The notes below the pieces were generated by a model. The model was not told the DNA's origin. It was given only the letters and a program-made list of their open reading frames with translations, and searched no databases. Positions 40,841 to 51,358 of a DNA stretch of 64,000 bases are shown here, piece by piece. The stretch spans positions 682,001 to 746,000 of the forward strand of contig NZ_JADGMI010000001.1 in NCBI RefSeq assembly GCF_015234305.1. Direction: 5' to 3'. Numbering within the stretch: the stretch's first letter is position 1; every line of letters begins with the position of its first letter. Origin of the DNA: Superficieibacter sp. 1612_C1. Lineage in GTDB: Bacteria > Pseudomonadota > Gammaproteobacteria > Enterobacterales > Enterobacteriaceae. The translations under genes and the position numbers were made by a program.

Positions 40841-42949
40841 ATGAATTCTCTGTTTGCCAGTACGGCCCGTGGGCTGGAAGAGCTGTTAAAAACTGAACTG
40901 GAAGGACTTGGTGCGGTGAATTGCCAGGTGGTCCAGGGTGGTGTCCACTTTGAAGGGGACGCGCGGCTCTTATATCAAAGCCTGATGTGGAGTCGTCTGG
41001 CGTCGCGCATCATGATGCCGCTCGGAGAATGCAGCGTTTACAGCGATCTCGACCTGTATCTCGGCGTACAGGCGATCCCGTGGACGGAAATGTTCAACCC
41101 TGAGGCGACCTTCGCGGTTCACTTCAGCGGCCTCAACGACAGCATCCGCAATAGCCAGTACGGTGCATTAAAAGTTAAAGATGCTATCGTCGATGCCTTT
41201 ATGCGTAAAAACCTGCCGCGTCCGAACGTTGACCGTGAGTCTCCGGATCTGCGCATTAACGTCTGGCTGAATAAAGAGACGGCGCACATTTCTCTCGATC
41301 TGAGCGGTGACGGTCTGCACCTGCGCGGCTATCGCGATCGCACCGGCATGGCCCCCATCAAAGAAACGCTTGCCGCTGCCATCATAATGCGTTCCGGCTG
41401 GCAGCCGGGTACGCCGCTGCTGGATCCGATGTGCGGTTCGGGGACCTTGCTGATTGAAGCCGCTATGCTGGCGACGGACCGTGCGCCAGGCCTGCATCGT
41501 GGACACTGGGGCTTTGGCGGCTGGGCACAGCATGATGAAGCGCTGTGGAAAGAAGTTAAAGCCGAGGCGCAGACGCGCGCTCGTCAGGGACTGGCAGACT
41601 ATGGCTCACGCTTTTATGGCTCTGACGTTGACGGCAGAGTCGTTGAGCTCGCGCGCGGCAACGCCCGCCGCGCCGGCGTTGGCGAACTGATTACCTTTGA
41701 AGCAAAAGATGTGGCGCAGCTGACCAATCCGCTGCCGAAAGGACCTTACGGCACCGTGGTCAGCAACCCGCCTTACGGCGAGCGTCTGGAGAGTGAACCT
41801 GCACTGATCGCGCTGCACAGCCTGCTGGGTCAGATCATGAAAAACCAGTTTGGCGGCTGGAATTTGTCGATGTTCAGCGCCTCGCCGGATCTGCTTAACT
41901 GCCTTCAGTTGCGTGCCGATCGCCAGTTCAAAGCCAAAAACGGCCCGCTGGACTGCGTGCAGAAAAACTATCATCTCGCCGAAACTACCGCTGAGAGTAA
42001 ACCGGCCACGGTAGCGGAAGATTACGCTAACCGTCTGCGTAAAAACCTGAAGAAACTGGAAAAATGGGCGCGTCAGGAGGGGATTGAATGCTATCGCCTG
42101 TACGATGCCGACCTGCCGGAATATAACGTGGCGGTCGATCGCTACGGTGACTGGATCGTCATTCAGGAATATGCGCCGCCGAAAACCATTGACGAGCATA
42201 AAGCACGTCAGCGTCTGTTTGATATTATCGCGGCAACGATCGCTGTCCTTAATATGGCTCCGAATAAGCTGATCCTGAAAACTCGCGAACGGCAGAAAGG
42301 CAAAAATCAGTATCAAAAGCTGAGCGAGAAGGGTGACTTCCTTGAAGTGAGCGAATACAACGCGAAACTGTGGGTGAACCTGACCGACTATCTGGATACT
42401 GGCCTGTTCCTCGATCACCGCATTGCCCGCCGGATGTTGGGGCAGATGAGCAAAGGGAAAGATTTCCTCAACCTCTTCTCTTACACCGGCAGCGCCAGCG
42501 TTCACGCAGGGCTGGGCGGCGCACGCTCAACCACCACCGTTGATATGTCACGTACCTATCTGGAGTGGGCCGAACGTAACCTGCGCCTGAACGGTCTGAC
42601 CGGGCGTCAGCATCGCCTGATGCAGGCCGATGTCCTGGGCTGGCTGGCCGAAACCGATGAGCAATTCGATCTGATCTTTATCGATCCGCCGACGTTCTCT
42701 AACTCTAAACGGATGGAAGAAACCTTTGACGTGCAGCGCGATCACCTGCGTCTGATGCGCGATCTCAAGCGCCTGCTGCGCAAAGGCGGCACCATCATGT
42801 TCTCTAACAACAAACGCGGTTTCCGCATGGATAACGACGGGCTGGCCGAGCTGGGACTGAAAGCACAAGAAATCACCCAAAAAACGCTGTCGCAGGACTT
42901 TGCCCGCAATCGTCAGATCCATAACTGCTGGCTGATTACCGCCGCCTGA
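40841..42949 (+). CDS. rlmL: Bifunctional 23S rRNA methyltransferase RlmKL
   Basis: Methylates 23S rRNA at G2445 (m2G, RlmL half) and G2069 (m7G, RlmK half). An N-terminal THUMP domain (about 43-155), the first Rossmann domain with '[15 protein letters not shown]' (about 190-204) and 'SNPPYGERL', then a second methyltransferase domain with '[14 protein letters not shown]' (about 545-558) and '[13 protein letters not shown]'. Length 702 equals E. coli. It resembles the window's other rRNA methyltransferase, rlmI, only in the C-terminal half. Followed by uup after 12 bp. Confidence 0.97.
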   Translation: MNSLFASTARGLEELLKTELEGLGAVNCQVVQGGVHFEGDARLLYQSLMWSRLASRIMMPLGECSVYSDLDLYLGVQAIPWTEMFNPEATFAVHFSGLNDSIRNSQYGALKVKDAIVDAFMRKNLPRPNVDRESPDLRINVWLNKETAHISLDLSGDGLHLRGYRDRTGMAPIKETLAAAIIMRSGWQPGTPLLDPMCGSGTLLIEAAMLATDRAPGLHRGHWGFGGWAQHDEALWKEVKAEAQTRARQGLADYGSRFYGSDVDGRVVELARGNARRAGVGELITFEAKDVAQLTNPLPKGPYGTVVSNPPYGERLESEPALIALHSLLGQIMKNQFGGWNLSMFSASPDLLNCLQLRADRQFKAKNGPLDCVQKNYHLAETTAESKPATVAEDYANRLRKNLKKLEKWARQEGIECYRLYDADLPEYNVAVDRYGDWIVIQEYAPPKTIDEHKARQRLFDIIAATIAVLNMAPNKLILKTRERQKGKNQYQKLSEKGDFLEVSEYNAKLWVNLTDYLDTGLFLDHRIARRMLGQMSKGKDFLNLFSYTGSASVHAGLGGARSTTTVDMSRTYLEWAERNLRLNGLTGRQHRLMQADVLGWLAETDEQFDLIFIDPPTFSNSKRMEETFDVQRDHLRLMRDLKRLLRKGGTIMFSNNKRGFRMDNDGLAELGLKAQEITQKTLSQDFARNRQIHNCWLITAA

Positions 42950-42961
42950 AAGGAAAAGTAA

Positions 42962-44875
42962 ATGTCATTAATCAGTATGCACGGTGCATGGCTGTCGTTT
43001 AGCGACTCGCCGCTGCTGGATAACGCAGAACTGCATATCGAAGATAACGAGCGCGTTTGTCTGGTTGGCCGTAACGGCGCAGGCAAATCCACGCTTATGA
43101 AAATCCTCAATCGTGAACAGGGGCTGGATGACGGTCGTATCATCTATGAGCAGGATCTTGTCGTGGCGCGTCTGCAACAGGATCCGCCGCGCAACGTGCA
43201 GGGCAGCGTCTATGATTTCGTTGCGGAAGGGATTGCAGAACAGGCGGTGTATCTCAAGCGTTACCACGATATCTCGCATCTGGTCATGACCGATCCGAGT
43301 GATAAAAATTTGCACGAGCTGGCGAAAGTGCAGGAGCAACTGGATCACCACGGCCTGTGGCAGCTTGAAAACCGCATTAATGAAGTGCTCGCGCAATTAG
43401 GCCTGGAGCCGGATACCGAGCTGGCTGCGCTCTCCGGCGGCTGGCTGCGTAAAGCGGCGCTGGGGCGGGCGCTGGTCAGCGCTCCGCGCGTTCTGCTGCT
43501 CGACGAGCCGACTAACCACCTGGATATTGAAACTATCGACTGGCTGGAGGGGTTCTTAAAATCCTTCAACGGCACGATTATTTTTATCTCCCACGACCGT
43601 TCCTTTATTCGCAATATGGCGACGCGCATTGTCGATCTCGATCGCGGCAAGCTGGTGACTTATCCAGGCAATTACGATCAGTACCTGCTGGATAAAGAAG
43701 AGGCGCTGCGCGTTGAAGAGCTACAGAATGCGGAGTTTGATCGCAAACTGGCGCTGGAAGAGGTGTGGATCCGTCAGGGTATCAAGGCGCGTCGTACCCG
43801 TAATGAAGGGCGTGTGCGGGCGCTAAAAGCGATGCGTAACGAGCGCAGCGAACGCCGTGAAGTAATGGGCAGCGCGAAGATGCAGGTTGAAGAGGCCACC
43901 CGTTCCGGGAAAATTGTCTTCGAAATTGAGCATGCTAATTACCAGGTCGACGGCAAAGTGCTGGTAAACGATTTCTCGGCCCAGGTACAGCGCAGCGACA
44001 AAATTGCCCTGATTGGGCCTAACGGCTGTGGCAAAACCACCTTGTTAAAATTGATGCTCGGTCAACTTAAGGCGGACAGCGGACGGATCCACGTCGGTAC
44101 TAAGCTTGAAGTGGCGTACTTCGACCAGCACCGGGCGGAGCTCGATCCAGATAAAACGGTCATGGATAACCTCGCCGAAGGCAAACAGGAAGTGATGGTC
44201 AACGGTAAGCCGCGTCACGTGCTGGGATACCTACAGGACTTCCTGTTCCATCCAAAACGGGCGATGACGCCGGTACGGGCGCTCTCCGGCGGGGAGCGTA
44301 ACCGCCTGCTGCTGGCACGGTTATTCCTCAAACCCAGCAACTTATTGATCCTCGATGAACCGACCAACGACCTCGATGTCGAAACGCTGGAACTGCTGGA
44401 AGAGTTGATCGACGGTTATCAGGGCACGGTTCTGCTGGTGAGCCACGATCGTCAGTTTGTTGATAATACCGTGACGGAGTGCTGGATCTTCGAAGGTAAC
44501 GGCAAAATTGGCTGCTACGTTGGCGGCTATCACGACGCGCGCGGTCAACAATCTCAGTCGCAGACGCAGGCAAAAAAAGCGGTTGCCAGTAGCAAAGCGC
44601 CGGAGCCAGCGGCGACAAAAGCGGAAAATGTTAAGCGCGGTGGTGCAAAGTTAAGCTATAACCTACAACGTGAACTGGAACAGCTGCCGCAGAAGCTGGA
44701 GAGTCTGGAGGCGAATCTGGAGTCGCTTCAGGCTCAGGTCGCTGACGCTACGTTCTTTAACCAGCCACACGATCATACGCAAAAAGTGCTGGCGGAGATG
44801 GCCGCCGCTGAGCAGGCACTGGAAGAGGCGTTTGAGCGCTGGGAATACCTGGAAGCGCTTAAAAACGGCGCATAA
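42962..44875 (+). CDS. uup: ABC-F ATPase Uup
   Basis: Soluble ABC-F protein with two nucleotide-binding domains and no membrane part. ABC-F proteins act on the ribosome; Uup also affects transposon precise excision and replication-fork events. Walker A copies are 'GRNGAGKST' (about 36-44) and 'GPNGCGKTT' (about 352-360), with signatures LSGGW and LSGGERNR. The long basic inter-domain linker 'ARRTRNEGRVRALKAMR' region and a C-terminal coiled-coil DNA-binding domain (about 560-637) are present. 637 residues versus 635. Likely co-transcribed with rlmL. Confidence 0.96.
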   Translation: MSLISMHGAWLSFSDSPLLDNAELHIEDNERVCLVGRNGAGKSTLMKILNREQGLDDGRIIYEQDLVVARLQQDPPRNVQGSVYDFVAEGIAEQAVYLKRYHDISHLVMTDPSDKNLHELAKVQEQLDHHGLWQLENRINEVLAQLGLEPDTELAALSGGWLRKAALGRALVSAPRVLLLDEPTNHLDIETIDWLEGFLKSFNGTIIFISHDRSFIRNMATRIVDLDRGKLVTYPGNYDQYLLDKEEALRVEELQNAEFDRKLALEEVWIRQGIKARRTRNEGRVRALKAMRNERSERREVMGSAKMQVEEATRSGKIVFEIEHANYQVDGKVLVNDFSAQVQRSDKIALIGPNGCGKTTLLKLMLGQLKADSGRIHVGTKLEVAYFDQHRAELDPDKTVMDNLAEGKQEVMVNGKPRHVLGYLQDFLFHPKRAMTPVRALSGGERNRLLLARLFLKPSNLLILDEPTNDLDVETLELLEELIDGYQGTVLLVSHDRQFVDNTVTECWIFEGNGKIGCYVGGYHDARGQQSQSQTQAKKAVASSKAPEPAATKAENVKRGGAKLSYNLQRELEQLPQKLESLEANLESLQAQVADATFFNQPHDHTQKVLAEMAAAEQALEEAFERWEYLEALKNGA

Positions 44876-44889
44876 CCCGAGGAACGAGT

Positions 44890-46146
44890 ATGTGTGATAG
44901 CCATCATGCTGCGAGGCATATTTTATGCCCGCAGTGTGATTTGCTGGTGGCCTTACCGCCGCTGGAACACGGTCATAAAGCCACGTGTCCACGTTGCGAA
45001 ACGACCCTGACAACCGAATGGTTTGCGCCCAGGCAGCGCCCGACCGCCTACGCGTCGGTGGCGCTGTTCATGCTTTTGCTGTCAAACCTGTTCCCCTTCG
45101 TCAATATGAACGTGGCGGGCGTTAAAAGCGAAGTGACGCTGCTGGAGATCCCGCGCGTTATGTTCTCTGAAGATTACGCCAGCCTGGGGACGTTTTTTAT
45201 CGTCTTCGTTCAGTTAGTCCCCGCGTTTTGTCTGATCACCATTTTACTGCTGGTGAATCGCCTTGAGATGCCGGAGCCCGTAAAGCGGCTACTGGCACGG
45301 GTGCTCTTTCAGCTTAAAAGCTGGGGTATGGCGGAGATTTTCCTCGCGGGCGTGCTGGTGAGCTTCGTTAAGCTAATGGCCTATGGCGATATTGGCATTG
45401 GCAGCAGTTTTATTCCGTGGTGCCTGTTTTGCATCGTCCAGCTGCGCGCGTTTCAGTGCGTGGATCGCCGCTGGCTGTGGGATGACATCGAACCGATGCC
45501 CGCCATTTCGCAGCCTCTGACACCGGGTGTTACGGGGATCCGTCAGGGGCTGCGTTCGTGCGCCTGCTGCACGGCGATCCTGCCCGCCGATCAAAAAACC
45601 TGCCCGCGTTGCCACACGGAGGGCCATGTGCGGCGCAAAAATAGCCTGCAATGGACGATGGCATTGCTGGTGACCTCCATCCTTCTCTATCTTCCGGCCA
45701 ATATCCTGCCGATTATGATCACCGATCTGCTGGGCGATAAAATGCCGTCCACTATTCTCGCTGGCGTCGTCCTGCTGTGGAGTGAAGGGTCTTATCCGGT
45801 CGCAGGGGTCATTTTCATCGCCAGTATTATGGTGCCAACCCTGAAGATGATCGCTATTGCGTGGCTGTGTTGGGACGCCAAAGGGCATGGTCAGCGCGAC
45901 CGGGAAAGAATGCACCTGATTTATGAAGTGGTGGAGTTCGTTGGCCGCTGGTCGATGATTGATGTATTTGTAATCGCAGTCCTCTCGGCGCTGGTGCGCA
46001 TGGGCGGATTAATGAATATTTATCCTGCTATGGGCGCGCTCATGTTTGCGCTGGTGGTGATAATGACCATGTTCTCGGCAATGATCTTCGATCCCCGTTT
46101 GTCCTGGGATCGGGAGCCGGAAAGCAGCCATGAGGAATCGTTATAA
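44890..46146 (+). CDS. pqiA: Intermembrane transport protein PqiA
   Basis: Inner-membrane partner of the MCE protein PqiB in the Pqi envelope-spanning lipid transport system, induced by paraquat in E. coli. Two homologous halves, each with a Cys4 zinc-ribbon-like start ('CPQCD...CPRCE' near residues 14-40 and 'CACC...CPRCH' near 224-242) followed by four transmembrane helices. 418 residues versus 417. GAGT-type weak SD, 14 bp after uup. Its 3' end approaches pqiB with a 1-base gap. Confidence 0.96.
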   Translation: MCDSHHAARHILCPQCDLLVALPPLEHGHKATCPRCETTLTTEWFAPRQRPTAYASVALFMLLLSNLFPFVNMNVAGVKSEVTLLEIPRVMFSEDYASLGTFFIVFVQLVPAFCLITILLLVNRLEMPEPVKRLLARVLFQLKSWGMAEIFLAGVLVSFVKLMAYGDIGIGSSFIPWCLFCIVQLRAFQCVDRRWLWDDIEPMPAISQPLTPGVTGIRQGLRSCACCTAILPADQKTCPRCHTEGHVRRKNSLQWTMALLVTSILLYLPANILPIMITDLLGDKMPSTILAGVVLLWSEGSYPVAGVIFIASIMVPTLKMIAIAWLCWDAKGHGQRDRERMHLIYEVVEFVGRWSMIDVFVIAVLSALVRMGGLMNIYPAMGALMFALVVIMTMFSAMIFDPRLSWDREPESSHEESL

Positions 46147-46147
46147 C

Positions 46148-47788
46148 ATGGAAACAAAAAAGGGTGAGGCCCAGGTGAAGAAGGTGAAAAACTGGTCCCC
46201 GGTCTGGATATTTCCTATCGTCACTGCGCTGATTGGCGCATGGATCCTGTTTTATCACTACAGCCATCAGGGGCCAATGGTAACGCTTATCACCACCAAT
46301 GCGGAAGGCATTGAAGGCGGTAAAACCACCATTAAAAGCCGCAGCGTTAACGTTGGCGTTGTCGAAAGCGCCACGCTGACCGACGATCTGACGCATGTTG
46401 AAATCAAGGCGCGGCTTAACGCTGGAATGGAAAAACTGCTGCATAAAGACTCGGTCTTTTGGGTGGTGAAACCGCAGGTCGATCGCGAAGGAATTAGCGG
46501 CCTCGGAACGCTGCTGTCAGGGGCTTACATTGAGCTTCAGCCGGGTAAAAAGGGCAGCGAGCCGGAAAACTATCAATTGCTGGATTCACCGCCGCTGGCA
46601 CCGCCGGATGCGAAAGGGATCCGCGTCATTCTTGACAGTAAAAAAGCCGGACAGCTCAGCCCCGGCGATCCGGTGTTGTTCCGTGGCTACCGCGTCGGCT
46701 CTGTCGAAACCAGCACGTTCGATCCGCAGAAACGCGCCATAAGCTATCAGCTGTTTATTAATGCGCCTAACGATCGTCTGGTGACCAGTAACGTTCGCTT
46801 CTGGAAAGACAGCGGGATCGCCGTCGATCTTAACTCAGCCGGTATGCGCGTTGAGATGGGATCGCTGACCACGCTGTTTAGTGGCGGAGTAAGCTTTGAC
46901 GTGCCGGAAGGACTGGAACTGGGACAACCGGTGGCGGAAAAAAGCGAATTCAATCTTTACGACAGCCAGAAAAATATTCAGGAGTCGCTGTATACCGATC
47001 ACATCGATTATCTGATGTTCTTTAAAGATTCGATTCGTGGCCTTCAGCCCGGTGCGCCGGTTGAGTTCCGCGGCATCCGTCTGGGTACGGTCGGTGAAGT
47101 CCCGTTCTTTGTGCCGGGTCTGCGCCAGGCGCTGAATAACGATTACCGGATCCCGGTATTGATCCGCATCGAACCAGAACGTCTGGCCAGTCAGCTTGGC
47201 GAAAATCCGGACGTGGCGGGGCATCTGGCGGATCTGCTTAAACGCGGTCTGCGTGGCTCGCTGAAAACCGGTAATCTGGTCACTGGCGCGCTGTATGTCG
47301 ATATGGACTTCTACCCCAAAGCCACACCCGTTACCGGGATGCGTGAGTTTGGCGGCTATAAAGTCATTCCGACGGAAAGCGGTGGGCTGGCGCAAATCCA
47401 GCAGCGCCTGATGGATACCCTGGATAAGATCAATAATCTGCCGCTTAATCCAATGCTTCAGCAGGCGACCAACACGCTTAGCGAAAGTCAGGCAACGCTG
47501 CGCCGCCTGCAAACGACGCTGGATAATCTTAATAAGCTGACTGCCAGTCAATCCGCGCAGGAACTGCCTGCGGATATGCAGAAAACGCTACGTGAACTCA
47601 ATCGTAGTATGCAGGGCTTCCAGCCAGGCTCCGCCGCCTATAACAAAATGGTGTCGGATATGCAGCGTCTGGATCAGGTATTGCGTGAGCTACAACCGGT
47701 ACTGAAAACGCTGAATGATAAGAGCAACGCGCTGGTCTTTGAAGCGAAAAGCAAAAAAGATCCTGAGCCGAAGAGGGCAAAACAATGA
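46148..47788 (+). CDS. pqiB: MCE-family intermembrane transport protein PqiB
   Basis: Forms a hexameric syringe-like tube across the periplasm to carry lipids between membranes. One N-terminal transmembrane helix (about residues 15-38), three tandem MCE domains (about 42-135, 155-225 and 280-390), then a C-terminal coiled coil that builds the needle (about 410-510). Start at 46148 gives 546 residues, the E. coli length; the open frame upstream lies within pqiA. Overlaps pqiC by ATGA. Confidence 0.96.
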   Translation: METKKGEAQVKKVKNWSPVWIFPIVTALIGAWILFYHYSHQGPMVTLITTNAEGIEGGKTTIKSRSVNVGVVESATLTDDLTHVEIKARLNAGMEKLLHKDSVFWVVKPQVDREGISGLGTLLSGAYIELQPGKKGSEPENYQLLDSPPLAPPDAKGIRVILDSKKAGQLSPGDPVLFRGYRVGSVETSTFDPQKRAISYQLFINAPNDRLVTSNVRFWKDSGIAVDLNSAGMRVEMGSLTTLFSGGVSFDVPEGLELGQPVAEKSEFNLYDSQKNIQESLYTDHIDYLMFFKDSIRGLQPGAPVEFRGIRLGTVGEVPFFVPGLRQALNNDYRIPVLIRIEPERLASQLGENPDVAGHLADLLKRGLRGSLKTGNLVTGALYVDMDFYPKATPVTGMREFGGYKVIPTESGGLAQIQQRLMDTLDKINNLPLNPMLQQATNTLSESQATLRRLQTTLDNLNKLTASQSAQELPADMQKTLRELNRSMQGFQPGSAAYNKMVSDMQRLDQVLRELQPVLKTLNDKSNALVFEAKSKKDPEPKRAKQ

Positions 47789-48348
47789 AAAAGTGGCTGA
47801 TGGTCATAATGGTACTGGCGTTAACCGCGTGCAGCAGCAGTGAAGAGAGCAAGACCTGGTACCAGCTGCCTTCTTCACAGTTATTAACGCAGAGCGTTGC
47901 CAGCCAGGGAAATCGCCTGCTGTGGGTTGAGCAGGTGGCGGTGCCGGATTATCTCGCCGGAAACGGCGTGGTTTATCAGACCACCGATGTTCAATATGTT
48001 ATCGCCACCAGTAATCTGTGGGCCAGCCCGCTGGATCAGCAGTTGCGCACCACGCTGGTGGCTAATCTGAGCAACCAGCTTCCGGGGTGGGTGGTTGCCT
48101 CGCAGCCGCTGGGCAGCGATCAGGACACGTTAAACGTGACGGTGACGGGTTTTCACGGACGCTATGACGGGCATGTCATTGTCAGCGGTGAGTGGCTGTT
48201 AAACCATCAGGGTCAGATCATTAAGCGCCCGTTCCATGTTGAACTGGCGCAGCAAAAAGATGGTTACGACGAGATGGTAAAAATGCTGGCCCAGGCATGG
48301 GGTCAGGAAGCATCGGCTATTGCCAGTGAGATTAAGCGTCTGCCATAA
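47785..48348 (+). CDS. pqiC: Outer-membrane lipoprotein PqiC
   Basis: Lipoprotein that anchors the PqiB needle at the outer membrane. The lipobox is 'LALTACSSS', Cys at residue 16; the +2 residue is Ser, consistent with Lol export to the outer membrane. ABC_trans_aux (DUF330) domain follows. 187 residues equal E. coli. Translationally coupled to pqiB (ATGA); a terminator lies after the stop, ending the uup-pqiABC transcript. Confidence 0.95.
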   Translation: MKKWLMVIMVLALTACSSSEESKTWYQLPSSQLLTQSVASQGNRLLWVEQVAVPDYLAGNGVVYQTTDVQYVIATSNLWASPLDQQLRTTLVANLSNQLPGWVVASQPLGSDQDTLNVTVTGFHGRYDGHVIVSGEWLLNHQGQIIKRPFHVELAQQKDGYDEMVKMLAQAWGQEASAIASEIKRLP

Positions 48349-48365
48349 GTAAAATTAATACTGCT

Positions 48366-48404
48366 AAAGCCGCCCCGGGCATTCTGCCGGTGCGGCTTTT
48401 TTTT
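48366..48404 (+). terminator. Terminator of pqiABC
   Basis: AAAGCCGC/GCGGCTTT outer stem with an inner CCGG/CCGG pairing, followed by eight T. Confidence 0.93.
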
Positions 48405-48604
48405 GCATTTATCTTCAGTCCGTTACTCGTTCTGGCTCACAGATTTTCCACAAAACAGAATTTGCATACCTCACAAATATGACATCGGTATGAAATTTGC
48501 GCATTGACGCTCAGCATTTTTCGCGGTATTCGTTAGATGTGATTGCGCGTTTAGTAATCACTGTTTTCTTTTCCACCAGACCAAAACGATGAGGGAAACG
48601 AGGC

Positions 48605-48772
48605 ATGAAGAGACAAAAACGAGATCGCCTGGAACGGGCACATCAAAGAGGGTATCAGGCGGGTATTGCCGGACGCTCAAAAGAACTTTGCCCCTATCAG
48701 GCGCTGAATCAGAGGTCATACTGGCTTGGAGGCTGGCGAGAAGCCATGGAGGACAGGGCCGTTATCGCCTGA
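48605..48772 (+). CDS. rmf: Ribosome modulation factor RMF
   Basis: Stationary-phase protein that pairs 70S ribosomes into inactive 100S dimers. A 55-residue basic protein starting MKRQKRDRLERAHQRGYQAG, near identical to E. coli RMF. GAGG lies just upstream of the ATG at 48605. Too short for most length cut-offs. Preceded by a 250-base non-coding leader region that in E. coli holds a ppGpp-dependent promoter; a hairpin shared with fabA follows. Confidence 0.97.
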   Translation: MKRQKRDRLERAHQRGYQAGIAGRSKELCPYQALNQRSYWLGGWREAMEDRAVIA

Positions 48773-48790
48773 TTCTGTCTCTTTAATAAA

Positions 48791-48815
48791 GAAACCTCCG
48801 CCTGGCGGAGGTTTC
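48791..48815. terminator. Hairpin between convergent rmf and fabA
   Basis: AAACCTCCG/CGGAGGTTT stem with a 5-nt loop, 19 bases past rmf and 14 before the fabA stop. Symmetric, so it may act for both genes; T-runs are short. Confidence 0.75.
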
Positions 48816-48828
48816 GCCTGTTAACCCA

Positions 48829-49347
48829 TCAGAATGCTGAAGTGTCCTGGAACAGACCCACTTTCAACTCTTTTGCAGTATAAATCAGATGGCCGTCAAC
48901 CAGCACTTCGCCATCGGCAAGGCCCATCACCAGGCGGCGGTTAACCACACGCTTGAAGTGAATACGGTAGGTGACTTTCTTCGCGGTCGGCAGGATCTGA
49001 CCGGTAAATTTCACTTCACCGACACCCAGCGCGCGGCCTTTGCCTTCACCGCCGAGCCAGCCAAGATAGAACCCTACCAGTTGCCACATCGCGTCGAGGC
49101 CCAGGCAGCCAGGCATCACCGGATCGCCGATGAAATGGCAGCCGAAGAACCACAGGTCAGGATTAATATCCAGTTCGGCTTCAACATAACCTTTGTCATA
49201 GTTGCCGCCCGCTTCCGTCATTTTAACGACACGGTCCATCATCAGCATGTTGGGTGCCGGTAACTGCGGGCCTTTAGCGCCAAACAGTTCACCGCGACCA
49301 GAGGCAAGAAGGTCTTCTTTTGTATAGGATTCGCGTTTATCTACCAT
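48829..49347 (-). CDS. fabA: 3-hydroxydecanoyl-ACP dehydratase/isomerase FabA
   Basis: Introduces the cis double bond into the growing acyl chain at C10, the branch point to unsaturated fatty acids; homodimeric hot-dog fold. The catalytic His is in '[12 protein letters not shown]' (about residue 71) and the Asp in 'LGLDAMWQL' (about 85). 172 residues as in E. coli. Divergence from ycbZ does not apply: both are on the minus strand with ycbZ upstream, and the FadR/FabR operator lies in the 68-base gap and the end of ycbZ. Confidence 0.98.
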   Translation of the reverse strand: MVDKRESYTKEDLLASGRGELFGAKGPQLPAPNMLMMDRVVKMTEAGGNYDKGYVEAELDINPDLWFFGCHFIGDPVMPGCLGLDAMWQLVGFYLGWLGGEGKGRALGVGEVKFTGQILPTAKKVTYRIHFKRVVNRRLVMGLADGEVLVDGHLIYTAKELKVGLFQDTSAF

Positions 49348-49385
49348 GTTCTCAGTAAGCCTTATTTTAGTGAAGCACGCAGGAT

Positions 49386-49421
49386 AGCTAACACGTGTAC
49401 GCTGAACAAGTCCGATCAGTT
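49386..49421 (-). promoter_or_regulatory. FabR and FadR operators of fabA
   Basis: Minus strand: the FabR palindrome AGCGTACACGTGTTAGCT occupies 49403-49386, and directly upstream lies the FadR site CTGATCGGACTTGTTCAG (49419-49402). Both match the E. coli fabA control region, where FadR activates and FabR represses according to acyl-chain supply. The FadR half overlaps the last codons of ycbZ. Confidence 0.88.
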
Positions 49422-51176
49422 TGAACTAAATCGGTTGAACCAGCGTAACGGCCAGGGATAGCGATGACGCGCATCCGGCTGATTGGCCTGTGCTATCCGC
49501 TCCTGAATTGTTTGCAACAGCGTGGTCTGCCCTTCACCATCCCACACAAGGCGGGTTAGCAGAGGCAGCGCGTCGGTAACATCATCGACAGCCCAAATGA
49601 AAAATTGTTCCGCTTCCACAGCCTGTAATAACGCCTGCGTGAGGCTGAGGTGGCGCACGTTAGCCGCCGGAATAATGACCCCCTGGCTACCCGTCAGGCC
49701 ACGCTGCTGGCAAATCGTGAAGAAACCTTCAATTTTCTCATTCAAACCGCCGACCGGCTGGACGCGACCAAACTGGTCTACCGAGCCGGTAATGGCAATA
49801 CTTTGATTAATCGGCGCGCAGGCCAGGGCGCTAATCAGCGCGCACAGTTCGGCCAGCGAGGCGCTGTCGCCATCGACCTCACTATACGATTGTTCGAAGG
49901 TGAGCGACGCCGAGAAGGGAATCTGCTGGTCAAGCTCAAGCTCGGTCATCAAAAACGCCTGCATAATCATCATGCCTTTAGCATGAATGTTGCCGCCCAG
50001 CTCCGCTTTGCGCTCGATATCGGTAAACTCGCCGTCGCCGACATGGACTACACAGCTAATACGCGAAGGTTCACCAAAGGCGCGCGGATGCCCCGGAAAC
50101 TCAACCACCGACAGGGCGTTGATTTGTCCAACCTGTTCACCCTCAGTTTCGATGAGGATTTGCTCAAGCAGGATCTCATCCTGGATGCGCTCGGCCAGGA
50201 AACCTTCCCGCCACTCACGCTGGGTCAGCATGACCTGAAGCTGTTCCGCCGTAAACGTCGACGCTTCGGTAAAGGCAGCCGCTTCACGCAGCTGACGTGC
50301 AATCCACAACGGGCAGAGCGGCAGAGTGTCCTGATCGCCGGTATATCGCACGGCTTCACGGACGAAAATGGGCCAGGCATCAGCAGCCGGTTTCGGCAGC
50401 TGATAATAATCCGCCACCTGGTAAATCCAGCGGCACCATCGCTGCATATCATCGGCATCGGCGACCTGGAAATTATCTTCAAATTCGCTGTAGATGGCGT
50501 TGGCAGTCAGCTCTGGCTCCATCTCCTGAAAATCAGCCAGCGAGTCTCGCTCGCCCACGAGGATCACTTTTAAGGAGAGCGGCATAGACGGCACGCTGAC
50601 CGGCAGGGGACGTGACTCGTCAAAAGCCACCCAGTCAAAGCGCTGGAGGGCGACAATCATTTTCAGACGCATCCATAACAGGGGCTGGGTTAACAGCGTG
50701 CGCAGGGAGACCATCAGCACACCGCCGTTTGCCTGATGTACCAGGCCCGGATGCAGGCTTACTTCGCCATTAAACTGGCGCACGCAGCCAAAAAGCTGTT
50801 CCGCTTCAACCCAGTCGGCACAAATGATTTTACCCGTGCCGGCAAAGTTGTCGTCCGGGGACTGCGCAGGGTGTAGCGTAATATGGTGTCGATCAATCTG
50901 ATAGCGAACACCGGTAAGTTGTTCTTCCGGCGGGCAGAGTTCACGGGCCGTTGCCGCCAGCAGATGCAGGTACTCGGTTTCTTCTGGTGCTTTCACCAGC
51001 ATAAAGGAGGATACCGACAGCGGACGAAGCAACTGCTCAAGCGCATAGAGCAGACGGTCCTGGGTGCCGTTCAACAGCGTGTCGTCAACAGATGCGAAAT
51101 CAGGCTGTGCAAACACATTCTGATAGCTTTCGGTATCAGGCGTAAGATCGCGCCAGGCAAGTTTATTTATGGTCAA
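49416..51176 (-). CDS. ycbZ: Lon-family protease homologue YcbZ
   Basis: 586-residue protein (E. coli length) with a C-terminal Lon S16 protease domain: catalytic Ser in '[12 protein letters not shown]' and catalytic Lys in '[11 protein letters not shown]'. The N-terminal half should be a AAA+ domain of the LonB-like type, but I see no GxxGxGK(S/T) Walker A; the corresponding region reads '[16 protein letters not shown]'. Peptidase residues look intact while ATP binding seems lost, as in E. coli YcbZ. Cellular substrate unknown. Located between matP and fabA; its 3' end carries part of the fabA operator. Confidence 0.92.
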   Translation of the reverse strand: MTINKLAWRDLTPDTESYQNVFAQPDFASVDDTLLNGTQDRLLYALEQLLRPLSVSSFMLVKAPEETEYLHLLAATARELCPPEEQLTGVRYQIDRHHITLHPAQSPDDNFAGTGKIICADWVEAEQLFGCVRQFNGEVSLHPGLVHQANGGVLMVSLRTLLTQPLLWMRLKMIVALQRFDWVAFDESRPLPVSVPSMPLSLKVILVGERDSLADFQEMEPELTANAIYSEFEDNFQVADADDMQRWCRWIYQVADYYQLPKPAADAWPIFVREAVRYTGDQDTLPLCPLWIARQLREAAAFTEASTFTAEQLQVMLTQREWREGFLAERIQDEILLEQILIETEGEQVGQINALSVVEFPGHPRAFGEPSRISCVVHVGDGEFTDIERKAELGGNIHAKGMMIMQAFLMTELELDQQIPFSASLTFEQSYSEVDGDSASLAELCALISALACAPINQSIAITGSVDQFGRVQPVGGLNEKIEGFFTICQQRGLTGSQGVIIPAANVRHLSLTQALLQAVEAEQFFIWAVDDVTDALPLLTRLVWDGEGQTTLLQTIQERIAQANQPDARHRYPWPLRWFNRFSSN

Positions 51177-51358
51177 AGTCGATATTTTTAGTCAGATTCA
51201 AAGCGCGCGATTATACCGCATGCAGCAGGTGAGCACACGGATAATAGATAATCAACGTGCGGTTAAACTCATTTCGAATTAGGGCCTGCGATTTCTGCTC
51301 AGCACAACGCAAAAAAACTGTTATCCTGAATGAGTTACACGGTCACATTGAGATCGCG

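Noticed and set aside
48589-48786. 65-codon frame overlapping rmf
   Set aside because: Different frame from rmf; the 55-residue RMF reading at 48605 matches the known protein nearly residue for residue.
49650-50573. 307-codon open frame antisense to ycbZ
   Set aside because: Lies wholly inside ycbZ, whose Lon protease motifs are clear; no ribosome-binding site or recognisable domain; composition is the mirror of the coding strand.
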